This document shows, piece by piece, positions 36,978-51,525 of a DNA stretch of 64,000 bases; the first letter of the stretch is position 1, and the number at the start of each line of letters is the position of its first letter. The stretch is from Nocardia brasiliensis (GTDB taxonomy: Bacteria > Actinomycetota > Actinomycetes > Mycobacteriales > Mycobacteriaceae): the NCBI RefSeq assembly GCF_011801125.1, contig NZ_CP046171.1, positions 3,596,001-3,660,000 of the forward strand, read 5' to 3'. The translations under genes were made by a program, and so were the position numbers. Under the pieces are notes generated by a model. It saw only the letters and a program-made list of their open reading frames with translations, did not search any database and had not been told where the DNA came from.

Positions 36978-38507
36978 CTATGGCATCCAGAGTCGGCGTT
37001 GGGCGGCGAAGGGATCGGCGCGCACCTCGCTCCGGTTCGACCAGATCATGGCTCGACGCTCGTCGAGCGTGTAGCGGGGCCAGGTCGGGCCGGGGTCCGC
37101 GCCTTTCACGAAGGCGACCCAGGATGAGTGCATGGCGTCGGCGAGGGCTTGCGGTGGTGCGTCACCCTCGGCCTCGGTGACACCGGTGGCGCGCAGGAGA
37201 TCGAAGGCGAAGGGGAGATCCAGGCAGTGCGCTGCCATGCCGTGATAGCCGGGAGACGTTGCGGTCCACTCGAATTCATAGAGCCAGGTGGGCAGATTCA
37301 GCCGGGCGCGTGCTTCGGCGATCTGGTAGGAGGGTCCACGAATGATGCTGTCGCTGATGGCCTGCCCGGCCAGCTCGGTGGCGTCCGCGTCGGGGTAGGC
37401 GGCGCGGAGTGCGGCGGGGTCGATGCTCTGGCCCGCCTGGGCGAGCGGGCTCGCGGCCGCCGCGTCCGGGTGTTGCGCCGCCATGACCGCCGCCATGTTG
37501 AATTCGTGCCGGGTGAAGCCGAGCAGCAGCGGAACATCGCCGCCCGCACCGTTATTCAACAGTGCCGGGGTCGCCTCGGGGATGAGCTCGCCGTCGGCGA
37601 ACGGGGCCAGGCCCAGCATCGGCACTGACTCGCTGCCGGGGCCGGGTGCCTGGAGCGCGTCCTGCATATCGAGCAGGGTGTTCTCGGGCACCGCGCGCAG
37701 GGCCGCCGCGGTGGCCGGTACTCCGGTGCGCCGGGTGAACAGCTCGGCCAGCGCGTGTCCCGCGGTGAGGTCGTTCGGTTGCGTCACCGCGCCGGAGGCG
37801 CAGATGCCCGCTCGGAACAGCCCGCGGGCGGCCGGCGTGGCCAGCAGCGCCCAGACCGCGCCGCCGCCCGCGGACTGACCGGCGATGGTGACCTTGCCGG
37901 GGTCACCGCCGAAGGCGGCGATGTTGTCACGGACCCAGCGCAGAGCGGCGACCCAGTCGAGCACCGCGCGGTTATCCGGCGCGCCGTCGATGTGCAGGAA
38001 CCCGTCGATGCCGAGCCGGTAGCCCACCGAAACCACGATCACGCCGTCGCGATTGAACGAGGCGCCGTCGTACCACGGGCTGGCCGGGCTGCCCGCGACG
38101 AAACCGCCGCCGTGGATCCACACCAGCACGGGCAAACCCTGCGCGGTCGGATCGGGTGTGAAGACGTTCACGCTGAGGACGGCGTCGCCGGGGATGCTCG
38201 GCTCGGGGATGGTCGTCAGCTCGGCGAGCGACCTGCGTTGCGCGGTGGGTCCGTAGGCGGTGCACTCCAGCGTCTCGGTCCATGGCCGCGGCGGCGCGGG
38301 TGCGGCGAACCGCAACGCACTGACCGGCGGCTGTGCGAACGGGATGCCGAGGAAGGCGAACCCGGTGTCGCGGCGCACCCCGCGCACCGGACCGTAGGTC
38401 GTCCGGACGACGTCGGCGGGCGAGCGCTCGGCGGAACAGGCCGCCGCCAACGCGAGCGCGCCGGCGCCGAACAGGACGGTACGGCGCCGCAAGCGCGCAC
38501 GGGACAT
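36978..38507 (-). CDS. Secreted type-B carboxylesterase, probable lipoprotein
   Basis: 509 residues. An RRRTVLFGAG Tat-like signal with a lipobox at LALAAAC is followed by an esterase fold. Features are FLGIPFAQPP, oxyanion HGGGFVAGS, nucleophile elbow GQSAGG (Ser near 210) and a DLPFAFD segment near the catalytic His (AAHCLDLPF). It hydrolyses carboxylic esters; the physiological substrate is unknown. It diverges from a ROK regulator, which may control it. Confidence 0.9.
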   Translation of the reverse strand: MSRARLRRRTVLFGAGALALAAACSAERSPADVVRTTYGPVRGVRRDTGFAFLGIPFAQPPVSALRFAAPAPPRPWTETLECTAYGPTAQRRSLAELTTIPEPSIPGDAVLSVNVFTPDPTAQGLPVLVWIHGGGFVAGSPASPWYDGASFNRDGVIVVSVGYRLGIDGFLHIDGAPDNRAVLDWVAALRWVRDNIAAFGGDPGKVTIAGQSAGGGAVWALLATPAARGLFRAGICASGAVTQPNDLTAGHALAELFTRRTGVPATAAALRAVPENTLLDMQDALQAPGPGSESVPMLGLAPFADGELIPEATPALLNNGAGGDVPLLLGFTRHEFNMAAVMAAQHPDAAAASPLAQAGQSIDPAALRAAYPDADATELAGQAISDSIIRGPSYQIAEARARLNLPTWLYEFEWTATSPGYHGMAAHCLDLPFAFDLLRATGVTEAEGDAPPQALADAMHSSWVAFVKGADPGPTWPRYTLDERRAMIWSNRSEVRADPFAAQRRLWMP

Positions 38508-38608
38508 GGCAGACCTCGATTCGACTGGAAGGACCTCGGTATGTTCGCGACTCCGGACCTAATCAGTCAATGGTTGAAAAAAATCGTGAACTGCATAATC
38601 TCGGAAGC

Positions 38609-39832
38609 ATGGCGAGTAGCGGTGCGCGCGATTCGGTGGCGGTGCGACGACGTAACCTCGGTGTGGTGCTGCGGCATGTGGCCGAGCACGGCCCGTGCGC
38701 GCGCACCGAGATCGCGGCGGCGACCGGGCTGTCGCATGCCTCGGTCACCACGATGGTCGCCGACCTGACGATGCGCGGGCTGATCGGCGAGGACGGGGCG
38801 CGGCATCTCGGCGGCCGGGGGCGGCCGCGGCGGTTGCTCCACATGGTGCCGCGGCGCGCGGTGACGGTCGCGGTGCAGATCAGCGCCGAGCACCTGCGCG
38901 TCGCACTCGCCGATCTCGCGGGAACCCTTGTGTGGCAGGAGATGTCACCGCATGACGACGCCACCGCTCTGCCCGCGTCGATGGCGGACCGGATCGCGGC
39001 GGCGGTGCGCCGCGCGCGCACCGCGGCGCCGTCGGGTGCGGAGCTGGTGCGCGTCGTCGTCGCGATGGCCGGACCGGTGGCCGACGACGCCGCCAGAACC
39101 GTGCTCGTCGCACCGGAGTTCGGCTGGCTGCGCCCGGTTCGCCTGCGTGCGTTGATCGATCGGCGGCTGCCCGATCTGACCTGCCCGATCGACGTGATCA
39201 ACGACGCGAATGCCGCGGCCCTCGCCGAATATCATGCCCATCCGGGGCGGCCGCGTGCCGTGGTCTACATCGCGGCGGGCACCGGCATCGGTGGGGGCGT
39301 GGTGCTCGACGGCATGATCCACGCGGGCAGTCACGGCATCGCGGGTGAACCGGGACATATGCCGGTCTCGTTCGATGGGCCGCTGTGTCTCTGCGGTGCC
39401 AGTGGTTGTCTGGTGTGCTACGCCGGGCCAGAGGCGGTGCTCGGCGCGGCCGGACTCGGTGATCTGTTGCGTGACGATGGATTAGAGCGCGCGACCGGGG
39501 AGCTCACCTCGGCTCTCGGCCGATGCGACACGCGCGCGCTCGCGGCGATCACCAGCGCGGGCCGGGCGTTGGGCACCGCGATCCTGTCCATCACGGCCCT
39601 GCTCGACGTCGATGAGGTGATCCTCGGCGGCACCCTCACCCCGTGGTTCCCGTGGCTGGACCCGGTCATCCGCGCACAGCTCGCCGGCCGCCAAGCCCTG
39701 GCCCCCACCGTCGCCCCCGAACTCACCCCGGCCCGCCTGGGCGCCGACGCCGCCCTCCTCGGCGTCGTCGAGTTCGCCCGCCGCCGAGCCCTCGCAGACC
39801 CCGCCACGGTGCCCCGCGCGCGGCCACTCTGA
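38609..39832 (+). CDS. ROK-family transcriptional regulator
   Basis: 407 residues. N-terminal winged helix (RTEIAAATGLSHASVTTMVADL) and a C-terminal ROK sugar-kinase-like domain with VAMAGPVADD, NDANAAALAEY, AAGTGIGGGVVLDG and the zinc motif CLCGASGCL. NagC/XylR-type regulators bind a sugar or sugar phosphate. The 101-bp gap shared with the divergent esterase gene makes this esterase a likely target. ATG 38609 is used; an upstream in-frame ATG (38570) would add 13 residues. Confidence 0.9.
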   Translation: MASSGARDSVAVRRRNLGVVLRHVAEHGPCARTEIAAATGLSHASVTTMVADLTMRGLIGEDGARHLGGRGRPRRLLHMVPRRAVTVAVQISAEHLRVALADLAGTLVWQEMSPHDDATALPASMADRIAAAVRRARTAAPSGAELVRVVVAMAGPVADDAARTVLVAPEFGWLRPVRLRALIDRRLPDLTCPIDVINDANAAALAEYHAHPGRPRAVVYIAAGTGIGGGVVLDGMIHAGSHGIAGEPGHMPVSFDGPLCLCGASGCLVCYAGPEAVLGAAGLGDLLRDDGLERATGELTSALGRCDTRALAAITSAGRALGTAILSITALLDVDEVILGGTLTPWFPWLDPVIRAQLAGRQALAPTVAPELTPARLGADAALLGVVEFARRRALADPATVPRARPL

Positions 39833-39838
39833 TCGAAA

Positions 39839-39908
39839 CACACCACTTCTCGGGATCTACACCCCTTCTGGCAGCCCACAACGGGTGTAGATCCCGAGAA
39901 GTGGTGTG
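39839..39908. repeat. Perfect 26-bp inverted repeat
   Basis: Arms 39839-39864 and 39883-39908 are exact reverse complements, with an 18-base spacer. Each arm contains CTTCTCGGGATCTACACCC or its complement. It starts six bases after the ROK stop and has no T-tract. Such long perfect arms suggest a recently formed or dispersed palindromic repeat unit, or a strong RNA hairpin that ends the ROK transcript. Confidence 0.85.
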
Positions 39909-39933
39909 GATGCTGCGGCCTTAGGCTGGAGGT

Positions 39934-40272
39934 ATGGGTGAGGTTGGGTTGGGGGCGGTGGCGGCGGTGCTGCTGGCGCCGGTGGCCGCCGCGCTGACCG
40001 CGCTCGTGTACCGCTTTCCGGTGCCGATGGCGGGCTATGCCCGTGGGTTCGGTGGGGTGGGGGACGCGGCGTTGGGGAGCCTGTTCTACCTGATCCTCGG
40101 CGGCGGCCCGGTGCTGGCGGCGCTCGGCGCCGTAGGCGGCGTCGTCGCGGCACGAGTCGCGGGCCCGGACCGCCGCCGTGCCCGGGTCCTCACCCTGCTC
40201 GTGGCGGCCGCTGTTGCGTTGCTGGCCGCCGTAGCGCTGGCGGTGCTCGAATTCTTCATCGGCGCTTGGTAA
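39934..40272 (+). CDS. Small membrane protein with three helices
   Basis: 112 residues with three hydrophobic segments (about 5-27, 47-72 and 84-108). GGAGG just upstream of ATG 39934 is a good ribosome site. No family is recognised. It stands alone between the inverted repeat and a degraded propeller gene. Confidence 0.7.
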   Translation: MGEVGLGAVAAVLLAPVAAALTALVYRFPVPMAGYARGFGGVGDAALGSLFYLILGGGPVLAALGAVGGVVAARVAGPDRRRARVLTLLVAAAVALLAAVALAVLEFFIGAW

Positions 40273-40535
40273 TACGTGCGCTGACGCCGGGCCTGTCGAA
40301 GTCGTGTCCGCCGCCTCGGGCCGCCTTGTCGTTGTCCCGATGTGACCCGGCTCGTCCTCTGCTTTGGCCCGACGACGGGTTGAACCGTGCTGGCAACGGC
40401 CTGGGTTTCGACGCAGGTTCTGTTCGCCGCACTGGCCGTGTGTGGCGCGCCCTGTGCTGGATGCGATGCGTGCGCCACGTCGTCGCTGCCCTCGGCACTA
40501 GTACACGGGAGTCGGCGTATTCGTGATCGGTAGCG

Positions 40536-41240
40536 GTGCTGGTGTTCGACGGCCAGGGCGTGTTCGGTCTCGGTGTCGGGCTGGCGGGATTCGATCTCGA
40601 TACCGGCGCGGAGACCTGGACGACGGAGCTGACCGGATGTTCGCGGATGTCCGTACTCCGTGGTGGGTTGGTGCAGCTGGTGCACTCCGACTGCGCCGGC
40701 TACCGCGACACCGATCTCCTCGACCGCACAGGTCGCGCGATCGCCGGGACCGATCACGCGGGCGTGCAAAGTCTTTCGATCGACCGTCCGGCCGACGACA
40801 CTGTTCCGGTGCTGCTCGCCGACGGCGCCCGCGATCGTCGGACCGGCGAACTCGTTTGGTCCACACCGGATCTCGTCACCGCCGGAGGGGGGAAGGACGG
40901 CACCGCGGTCGCCGTCGTCGGCGACACGGCGTTGCTCCGCGACCACATCGTGCACACTATGACCGGGCTGGACATGCGCACCGGCCAGCGGAAATGGCAG
41001 GTCCTGACCGAGCGGGGCGGCACGGCCGCCGGTTGGGACGGACACGTCGTCGTCTTCGCCGACAGTCAGGGGCTCTGGGCGATCGACCCGGGAACCGGCG
41101 CGACGGCCTGGGAGATCCCGTTCGCCGCGGTGGACACCAAGGCTGAATCATTCAGTGGCGAAGGACAATTGACGGCGCCCAGTAAGGGGCACTATTTCTA
41201 CGCCTCCGCGCACACCTTGCTCGCGTTGCGTCCGCTCTAG
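40536..41240 (+). pseudogene. PQQ-repeat beta-propeller protein, N-terminus lost
   Basis: About 234 codons with propeller blades such as GFDLDTGAETWTTEL, DRRTGELVWSTPD, GLDMRTGQRKWQVL and IDPGTGATAWEIPF, as in BamB-like quinoprotein-fold proteins. There is no signal peptide or first blades. Just upstream another frame reads VFVIGSG, consistent with a frameshift near 40533 and decay of the 5' part (40273-40535 otherwise holds nothing recognisable). It could also be expressed as a shortened protein from GTG 40536. Confidence 0.55.
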
Positions 41241-41273
41241 CGGTCCGGATCGAAGTGCGTGCGGCGGCAGGAG

Positions 41274-42353
41274 TCAGCGCGCCGGGAACCGGACGACCCG
41301 GTCGTCGCCGGTGCGGACGGTGCCGCGCCCGTCGGTATTGGACGTGCTGACCCAGAGCGAGCCGTCCGGCGCGACCTGGGCGGTGCGCAACCTGCCGTAG
41401 CGGTCCCGCAGCTCGGCGGCGGGTTGACCCAGCGAGCCGTCGGCGCGCAGGGGGATGGTCCACAACCGCTGGCCGCGTAATGCCGCCACGTACAACGTGT
41501 TCGCGGTGATCGCGAGCCCCGACGGCGAGGCATCGCGGGTGGACCAGGTGACCAAGGGGTTGGTGTACCGGCCGCCCTGGGTGTCGCCCTTGCCCTCGAC
41601 AATCGGCCAGCCGTAGTTGCGGCCCGCCTCGATCCGGTTCACCTCGTCGTAGGTGTCCTGGCCGAACTCGGTCGCGTAGCACCGTCCGGTGCTGTCCCAA
41701 GCCAGGCCCTGCACGTTGCGGTGCCCGAGAGTGTAGACCGGTGAATTCGGCGTCGGATTGCCCGGTGCGGGCTTCCCCTCTGGGGTCAGCCGGAGGATCT
41801 TTCCGTTGGGACTGGCCGGATCCTGCGACCGCTGCGACTGTCCGGCGTCGCCGGTGCCCGCGTAGAGCATGCCGTCGGGCCCGAACGCGATCCTGCCGCC
41901 GTTGTGCGTGCCTGCCTTGGCGATCCCGGTGAAGATCGCCTCGGGTTGGCCGTCCAGCCGGAAGCGGACGATCCGGTTGTCGTTGCTCGCCGTGAAATAG
42001 GCATAGACGTAACCGTTCTCGGCATACTGCGGTGACACCGCGAGGCCGAGCAGTCCGCCCTCACCGCGTGCCACCACACCCGGTACCCGATACGCCTGCA
42101 CCGGCGCGGTCCCCGGCGAAATACGCAGGATCACACCGGTATTGCGCTGTGCGACGAGGGCCGAGCCGTCGGGGAGAAAGGCCAGTCCCCACGGAATGGC
42201 GATGTCGCGCGCCACTTCCTGGGGTGCGTTGAGGTCGGGTACGCCCGCCGACGGGGCCGCGGACGAACCGGGCGTGGTGGCGAAAGTCGTTGCCATCATC
42301 AAGATCACCGCGGCACCCGCGTAACGTGCCGCACGTCGAAGTGCCGAAGTCAT
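41274..42353 (-). CDS. Secreted PQQ-dependent sugar dehydrogenase-like protein
   Basis: 359 residues from ATG 42353. Signal peptide (RRAARYAGAAVILMMATTFA) is followed by a soluble glucose/sorbosone-dehydrogenase beta-propeller: IPWGLAFLPDGSALVAQR, GEGGLLGLAVSP, THNGGRIAFGPDGMLYAGTGD, GHRNVQGLAWD and NYGWPIVEGKGDTQGG. The conserved His and Asp residues of the family are present, but PQQ binding is not proven. ATG 42371 would add six residues; neither start has a good ribosome site. Confidence 0.85.
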   Translation of the reverse strand: MTSALRRAARYAGAAVILMMATTFATTPGSSAAPSAGVPDLNAPQEVARDIAIPWGLAFLPDGSALVAQRNTGVILRISPGTAPVQAYRVPGVVARGEGGLLGLAVSPQYAENGYVYAYFTASNDNRIVRFRLDGQPEAIFTGIAKAGTHNGGRIAFGPDGMLYAGTGDAGQSQRSQDPASPNGKILRLTPEGKPAPGNPTPNSPVYTLGHRNVQGLAWDSTGRCYATEFGQDTYDEVNRIEAGRNYGWPIVEGKGDTQGGRYTNPLVTWSTRDASPSGLAITANTLYVAALRGQRLWTIPLRADGSLGQPAAELRDRYGRLRTAQVAPDGSLWVSTSNTDGRGTVRTGDDRVVRFPAR

Positions 42354-42421
42354 GACTAAGTAGAACCACATCCGGACACTTGACTCGACTGGCGACCGAA
42401 GTGGGGAGCCCGCTGCCGGTA

Positions 42422-44827
<2,406 letters not shown>

Positions 44828-44880
44828 TTACTTCAGCCTACGAAGATTCTCGCGCCGACGGACCGGCGCAGGACACCGGT

Positions 44881-44900
44881 TCGGGGACCTAAGTCCCTTG
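44881..44900. promoter_or_regulatory. DevR box upstream of devR
   Basis: TCGGGGACCTAAGTCCCTTG. The core GGGACCTAAGTCCC matches the DosR consensus GGGACT-WW-AGTCCC at 13 of 14 bases. It lies 76 bp upstream of the devR start, the best DevR site in the window. Confidence 0.8.
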
Positions 44901-44919
44901 ACAGGTGATCTACGGGGTG

Positions 44920-44957
44920 CCGGGGCACGGCGACTAACGGGCGTCGTCGTGCCCCGG
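44920..44957 (-). terminator. Strong hairpin downstream of the nitroreductase remnant
   Basis: Fifteen-base arms (44920-44934 and 44943-44957) pair with one mismatch around an eight-base loop. It lies just past the stop of the leftward nitroreductase remnant (44971), where its terminator would be expected. No T-run follows, so it may be an I-shaped hairpin terminator. Confidence 0.5.
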
Positions 44958-44970
44958 ACAGATCCTGCCG

Positions 44971-45075
44971 CTATCCCTGACGAAACGACAGGATGTCGGT
45001 GACCGGCCTGCGGTGCGAGCGCACGGGCTCCGCGCCGTCCGGTGCGCTGCCGATCCGCAGCACGACCTGCACCGT
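44971..45075 (-). pseudogene. C-terminal remnant of an Acg-type nitroreductase
   Basis: The frame ending at 44971 reads VQVVLRIGSAPDGAEPVRSH and then RRPVTDILSF, matching the last residues of the nitroreductase at 4913-5938 (PQVVIRVG, SHRRPVTDVLSF). Homology stops near 45075 just beyond the katG terminator; the other roughly 300 codons are gone. A nitroreductase gene once lay upstream of devR here and was largely deleted. Confidence 0.8.
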
Positions 45076-45096
45076 GAAGCCGAAAGTCACTCTCGA

Positions 45097-45134
45097 GCAA
45101 ACGAAAGCAGGCCGCCCTCGAAAGGACGGCCTGC
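45097..45134 (-). terminator. Rho-independent terminator of katG
   Basis: Stem GCAGGCCGTCC / GGGCGGCCTGC in the minus reading (45107-45117 with 45124-45134), six-base loop, then TTTCGTTTGC. It lies 15 bp after the katG stop. Confidence 0.75.
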
Positions 45135-45148
45135 CCCGGCGGAGCGGA

Positions 45149-47917
<2,769 letters not shown>

Positions 47918-50032
47918 TCAGGTGACCAGGCGCGGTCCGCCGAGCGGCGACGCCGTGCCCGCGTCGCCGGGCGGCGTGCCGGTCAGCAGGTGCTTGATGA
48001 TCTTGCCAGTCTCGCCGCGCGGCAGCATCGGCAGGAAGGTGACGTCGCGCGGCACCGAGAAGCGGCTGAGCCGGTGCCGGATATAGGACCGGATCATGTC
48101 CGAATCCAGCCCCGCGCCTTCGCGTTTCACCACGAACGCGGCGAGCCGCTGGCCGAATTCCTGATCCGGCACACCGACCACGGCGACCTCGCTGACCTGC
48201 GGCAGATGCGCCAGCGCCTCCTCGACCGGGCGGGGGAAGACGTTCTCGCCGCCGGAGATGATCATCTCGTCGTCGCGCCCGGCGATGAAGAGCCGTCCGT
48301 CGGCGTCGAGATAGCCGAGATCGCCGGTGTCGAGCATCCCGTCGGCCTCGGTGGGCGGCGCGGCGTTGACGTAACCATCGAAGAGCATGTGGTTGCCGAC
48401 GAAGATGTGCCCGGTGACGCCCACCGGCACCGGGCGCTGATCGGGGCCGAGCACCGAGACCCGGGTGCCCAGCGGCGGACGGCCCGCCGTGGTCGGCGCG
48501 GTGCGCAGGTCCTCGGGGGTGGCGATGGTGGCCCACGAGACCTCGGTGGAACCGTAGACGTTGTACAGGATGTCGCCGTAGACATCCATGAACCGCAGCA
48601 CCGTCGCACCGGCCAATGGGGCGCCGCAGCTGACCACCGCGCGCAGGCTCGAGGTGTCGTAGCGGGCGCGCACCGCGTCCGGCAGATCGAGGATGCGGTG
48701 CACCATGGTCGGCACCACGATCATGCTGGCGACCCGATGTTCGGCGACCAGGCGCAGACAGTCCTCGGCGTCGAAACGCTCCGGCAGCACCACCGTCGCG
48801 CGCAACGGGGTGCTGATCTGCAAACCGGCCAGGCCCCAGGTGTGGAACAGCGGCGCCGGGATGAGCATCGCCTCTTGCATCGGCAGCGGAATCCGGGACA
48901 GCAGCGCGGCGATGGTGCCGAAGCCCTTCGGTTCTGGGCGCCGCGCGCCCTTGGGTGTGCCGCTGGTGCCGGAGGTCAGCACGATGAGCCTGCCCGCGCG
49001 GTTCGGCAGCCGGAACGGCCGCCCGCCCTCGCCGATCAGATCATCGAGGGTGGCCCGATCGGGCGTGCGCGGGCGGCCGTCGGTGTTGAAGCGGGGCAGA
49101 TCCGTGTGCAGGTAGTGGACCAGCGGCTCGAGGTCGCCGTCGACGAACAGCGCGGCCAGGCGGTGGCGTTGCACGATGTCCTCGATCTGCCTGCCGGACA
49201 GCCCGACATTCAGCAGCGCCACGTCGACGCCGAGTTTGCCCGCGGCGACCATGCATTCGACCATGCCCGCGTGATTGCGGGCGAGCAGGCCGATGGTGTC
49301 GCCGAAGCCGAGGTCGAGCGCGGCCAGCGCACGGGCCAGCGCGGTTGTCCGCGTGTGCATCTCGGCGAAGGTGCGGGTGCCGCAATCATCGATGATGGCG
49401 ATCCGGTCCGGGGCGTGCGCGGCCGCCGTGGCGTAGCCGCCTGCCAGGTTGAAGCCCCATTTCGCCAGGGAGCGAGCCTGTTTCACGCCCGTCGAGAGAC
49501 TGCCGGTGCGACCGACGCCGACCGTGACCATCTGTTTGGCGACACTGACCTGCCTGCGCACCGGTGAGTTCTCGGCGTTGACCACGGTCGAGGTGCGCGC
49601 GCCGCGGATGACGTCCACCGCGCGCCGCAACCCGGCCTCGACCCACGCCATCACCGCCGCGTTGGACCCCTCGGCGATCCGGGGATGCAACCGGCCCGGC
49701 GCGAACACCGTCACGACGACCTTGGTGCGTTCCTCGTCGCCGTGCAGCCGGATCGACACGAACGTTCCTGTTCCGGGACACTGCAATTCGAAGCACTCGT
49801 ACCAGCGGCGCACAGTGAGGCGCAGCTGCGGGGTGCGGATGCCGGTGGCGGCGGTGCCGATGCGCGCCCGCACGATCCGGCTGTCCGGGCGCTCCTCCGC
49901 GAGCTCACAGGCGCCGATTCCGGTGAACAACCGCGGATAGGTCTGCGGTTCCAGGAGCAGATCCCACAGTGCCTTGCGGGCGACCGGGAAGTTCGCCCCC
50001 ACATCGATGACGTCGGTAACCAACTCACGCAC
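47918..50032 (-). CDS. SRPBCC-domain / acyl-CoA synthetase fusion
   Basis: About 704 residues. The first roughly 150 are an SRPBCC-like lipid-binding fold (VIDVGANFPVARKALWDLLL; WYECFELQCPGTGTFVSIRL). The rest is an AMP-forming ligase with the P-loop LTSGTSGTPKGARRPEPKG, YNVYGSTEVSW, LDTGDLGYLDADGR and a final GETGKIIKHLLTG lysine, as in FadD-type fatty acyl-CoA synthetases. GTG 50032 is a cautious start; the frame is open to 50239 and ATG 50131 is possible, but that extension is Arg-rich and unlike the domain. Probably activates a long-chain or unusual fatty acid. Confidence 0.85.
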   Translation of the reverse strand: MRELVTDVIDVGANFPVARKALWDLLLEPQTYPRLFTGIGACELAEERPDSRIVRARIGTAATGIRTPQLRLTVRRWYECFELQCPGTGTFVSIRLHGDEERTKVVVTVFAPGRLHPRIAEGSNAAVMAWVEAGLRRAVDVIRGARTSTVVNAENSPVRRQVSVAKQMVTVGVGRTGSLSTGVKQARSLAKWGFNLAGGYATAAAHAPDRIAIIDDCGTRTFAEMHTRTTALARALAALDLGFGDTIGLLARNHAGMVECMVAAGKLGVDVALLNVGLSGRQIEDIVQRHRLAALFVDGDLEPLVHYLHTDLPRFNTDGRPRTPDRATLDDLIGEGGRPFRLPNRAGRLIVLTSGTSGTPKGARRPEPKGFGTIAALLSRIPLPMQEAMLIPAPLFHTWGLAGLQISTPLRATVVLPERFDAEDCLRLVAEHRVASMIVVPTMVHRILDLPDAVRARYDTSSLRAVVSCGAPLAGATVLRFMDVYGDILYNVYGSTEVSWATIATPEDLRTAPTTAGRPPLGTRVSVLGPDQRPVPVGVTGHIFVGNHMLFDGYVNAAPPTEADGMLDTGDLGYLDADGRLFIAGRDDEMIISGGENVFPRPVEEALAHLPQVSEVAVVGVPDQEFGQRLAAFVVKREGAGLDSDMIRSYIRHRLSRFSVPRDVTFLPMLPRGETGKIIKHLLTGTPPGDAGTASPLGGPRLVT

Positions 50033-50597
50033 TTCTCGTCGGCCGGTTCGAACAACTCGGGGCCGGCGGGTGCCCCTCGATCCGCGGGTCACCCGGTGCG
50101 CCGATGCGTCAGCGAACCGGCGACTCGCCATCGCCCCCCAGTATGCGGTCGAGCCGCCATGTTGCTCACCATTTACTCCGACATTGGGTGTCCGGCCCAA
50201 CCTCGAGCCGGTATCGATGTGAATCCACCCAATCCCCAACAGGTTCGAACCAGCTCTACACCGGGTGGTTCGTGGACACGGGCGCTTCGGCTTTCAGAGT
50301 GGATGCCCCGCGCTTCGCGAGTGTCGGACCCGTCCAGCCGGCGCGCCGGGGGATGAGGCGGTGCGGCTTCCTCGAATGTGTCCGCGGTTTCGCACACCGC
50401 CGTGCCCGAGCTTCTCGCCTTGCACTTTGTCCCAGGCGTGTCGCGGTTCCGACGTGCGTTGCCGCATGTCATCGGTGCCCGAAGGGAGTGCGGCGGCTGG
50501 GCGCGGGCGCATTCGCGATGCACTGGGTCGCGGCGAGTTGTGGCTCGTCGTAACGTGTTTCCGCAGACATTCGTAGTACGGAGGGGAAACGACTGGC
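50033..50597. other. Intergenic region, nothing recognised
   Basis: About 560 bp between the divergent acyl-CoA synthetase and thioesterase genes. The left part could hold a longer N-terminus of the synthetase (ATG 50131 or 50239). No RNA gene, convincing ORF or long repeat was seen. Promoters for both genes must lie here. Confidence 0.5.
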
Positions 50598-51407
50598 ATG
50601 GTGAGTTTCTTCGGATGGCAAGGGGATCGGCTCGTTGCCGAGCGGTTGGCGGTCAGTCCGTGGTCACCCGGGAAGCTGAGCGGCACCGGAGTCTGCGGGT
50701 TGCTGGCTCGCGAACTCGAAACGCATTGCCCCGGGGGATTCGTGCCTGCCCGGTTGACGGTGGACCTGTATCAACCGGTCGCCGACGCGCCGTTCGAGCT
50801 GTGCGGCACCGTGGTTCGGCGCGGCTCACGAATCGTCGTCGCCGACGCGGGATTGCTGCAGGACGGCGTGCGGCGGGCTCGGGCAACCGCGGTCTTCCTC
50901 ACCACCGCGGACGCGCCGCCGGGTCGAGTGTGGCGTCCCGAAGAATTCCTGCCGATGCCGCCGCAGGGCTGCGTCGCGCCCGAGGGCTCGCCCCCGTTGT
51001 ACAAGAGTGGCGAGAACGACTGGACCGCCGACTTCGCCGCCAATCAGAACGCCGAACGCAAAGCCTCGTGGCACAGCCTGCCCCCGCTGGTGGCGGGCGA
51101 GACGATCACCGCGTTCCAGCGCACCGCGATCCTCGGCGATGCCACGAACCACATCTGCCATTGGGGTTCCGCGGGCGCGGGTTACATCAATACCGATGTG
51201 ACAGTCGCGCTTTCGCGCCTGCCCGTCGGCTACGAACTCGGCCTGCGCGCCGACAACACCATCGCATCGGCCGGCATCTCGATCGGCACCGCCACCCTCT
51301 ACGACCGCCAGGGCCCGATAGGCACCTGCGTAGTGACCGCACTCGCCAACACCCGCCGCCAAATCGACTTCGCCACCACGCCAAGTACCGACCGAACCCG
51401 ATCCTGA
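50598..51407 (+). CDS. Thioesterase-family protein (double hotdog, TesB-like)
   Basis: 269 residues. Weak similarity to acyl-CoA thioesterase II-type double-hotdog proteins: PGGFVPARLTVDLYQPVADAP and VVRRGSRIVVADAGLLQDG in the first half, GYINTDVTVALSRLPVGYELGL and ASAGISIGTATLYDRQGPIG in the second. It likely hydrolyses an acyl-CoA. Its divergent neighbour is an acyl-CoA synthetase. GGAGGGG lies ten bases before ATG 50598. Confidence 0.78.
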   Translation: MVSFFGWQGDRLVAERLAVSPWSPGKLSGTGVCGLLARELETHCPGGFVPARLTVDLYQPVADAPFELCGTVVRRGSRIVVADAGLLQDGVRRARATAVFLTTADAPPGRVWRPEEFLPMPPQGCVAPEGSPPLYKSGENDWTADFAANQNAERKASWHSLPPLVAGETITAFQRTAILGDATNHICHWGSAGAGYINTDVTVALSRLPVGYELGLRADNTIASAGISIGTATLYDRQGPIGTCVVTALANTRRQIDFATTPSTDRTRS

Positions 51408-51525
51408 CGGGCTTCAGGCGCGTCGGCAGCCAACAGCAGGCACACACTCCATCAGATGAGTGGGCCGCCGGACCGATCGTGAACTGCCCTACATCCCGCG
51501 GGCGGACTGGATAGTGTTGTGTCTC

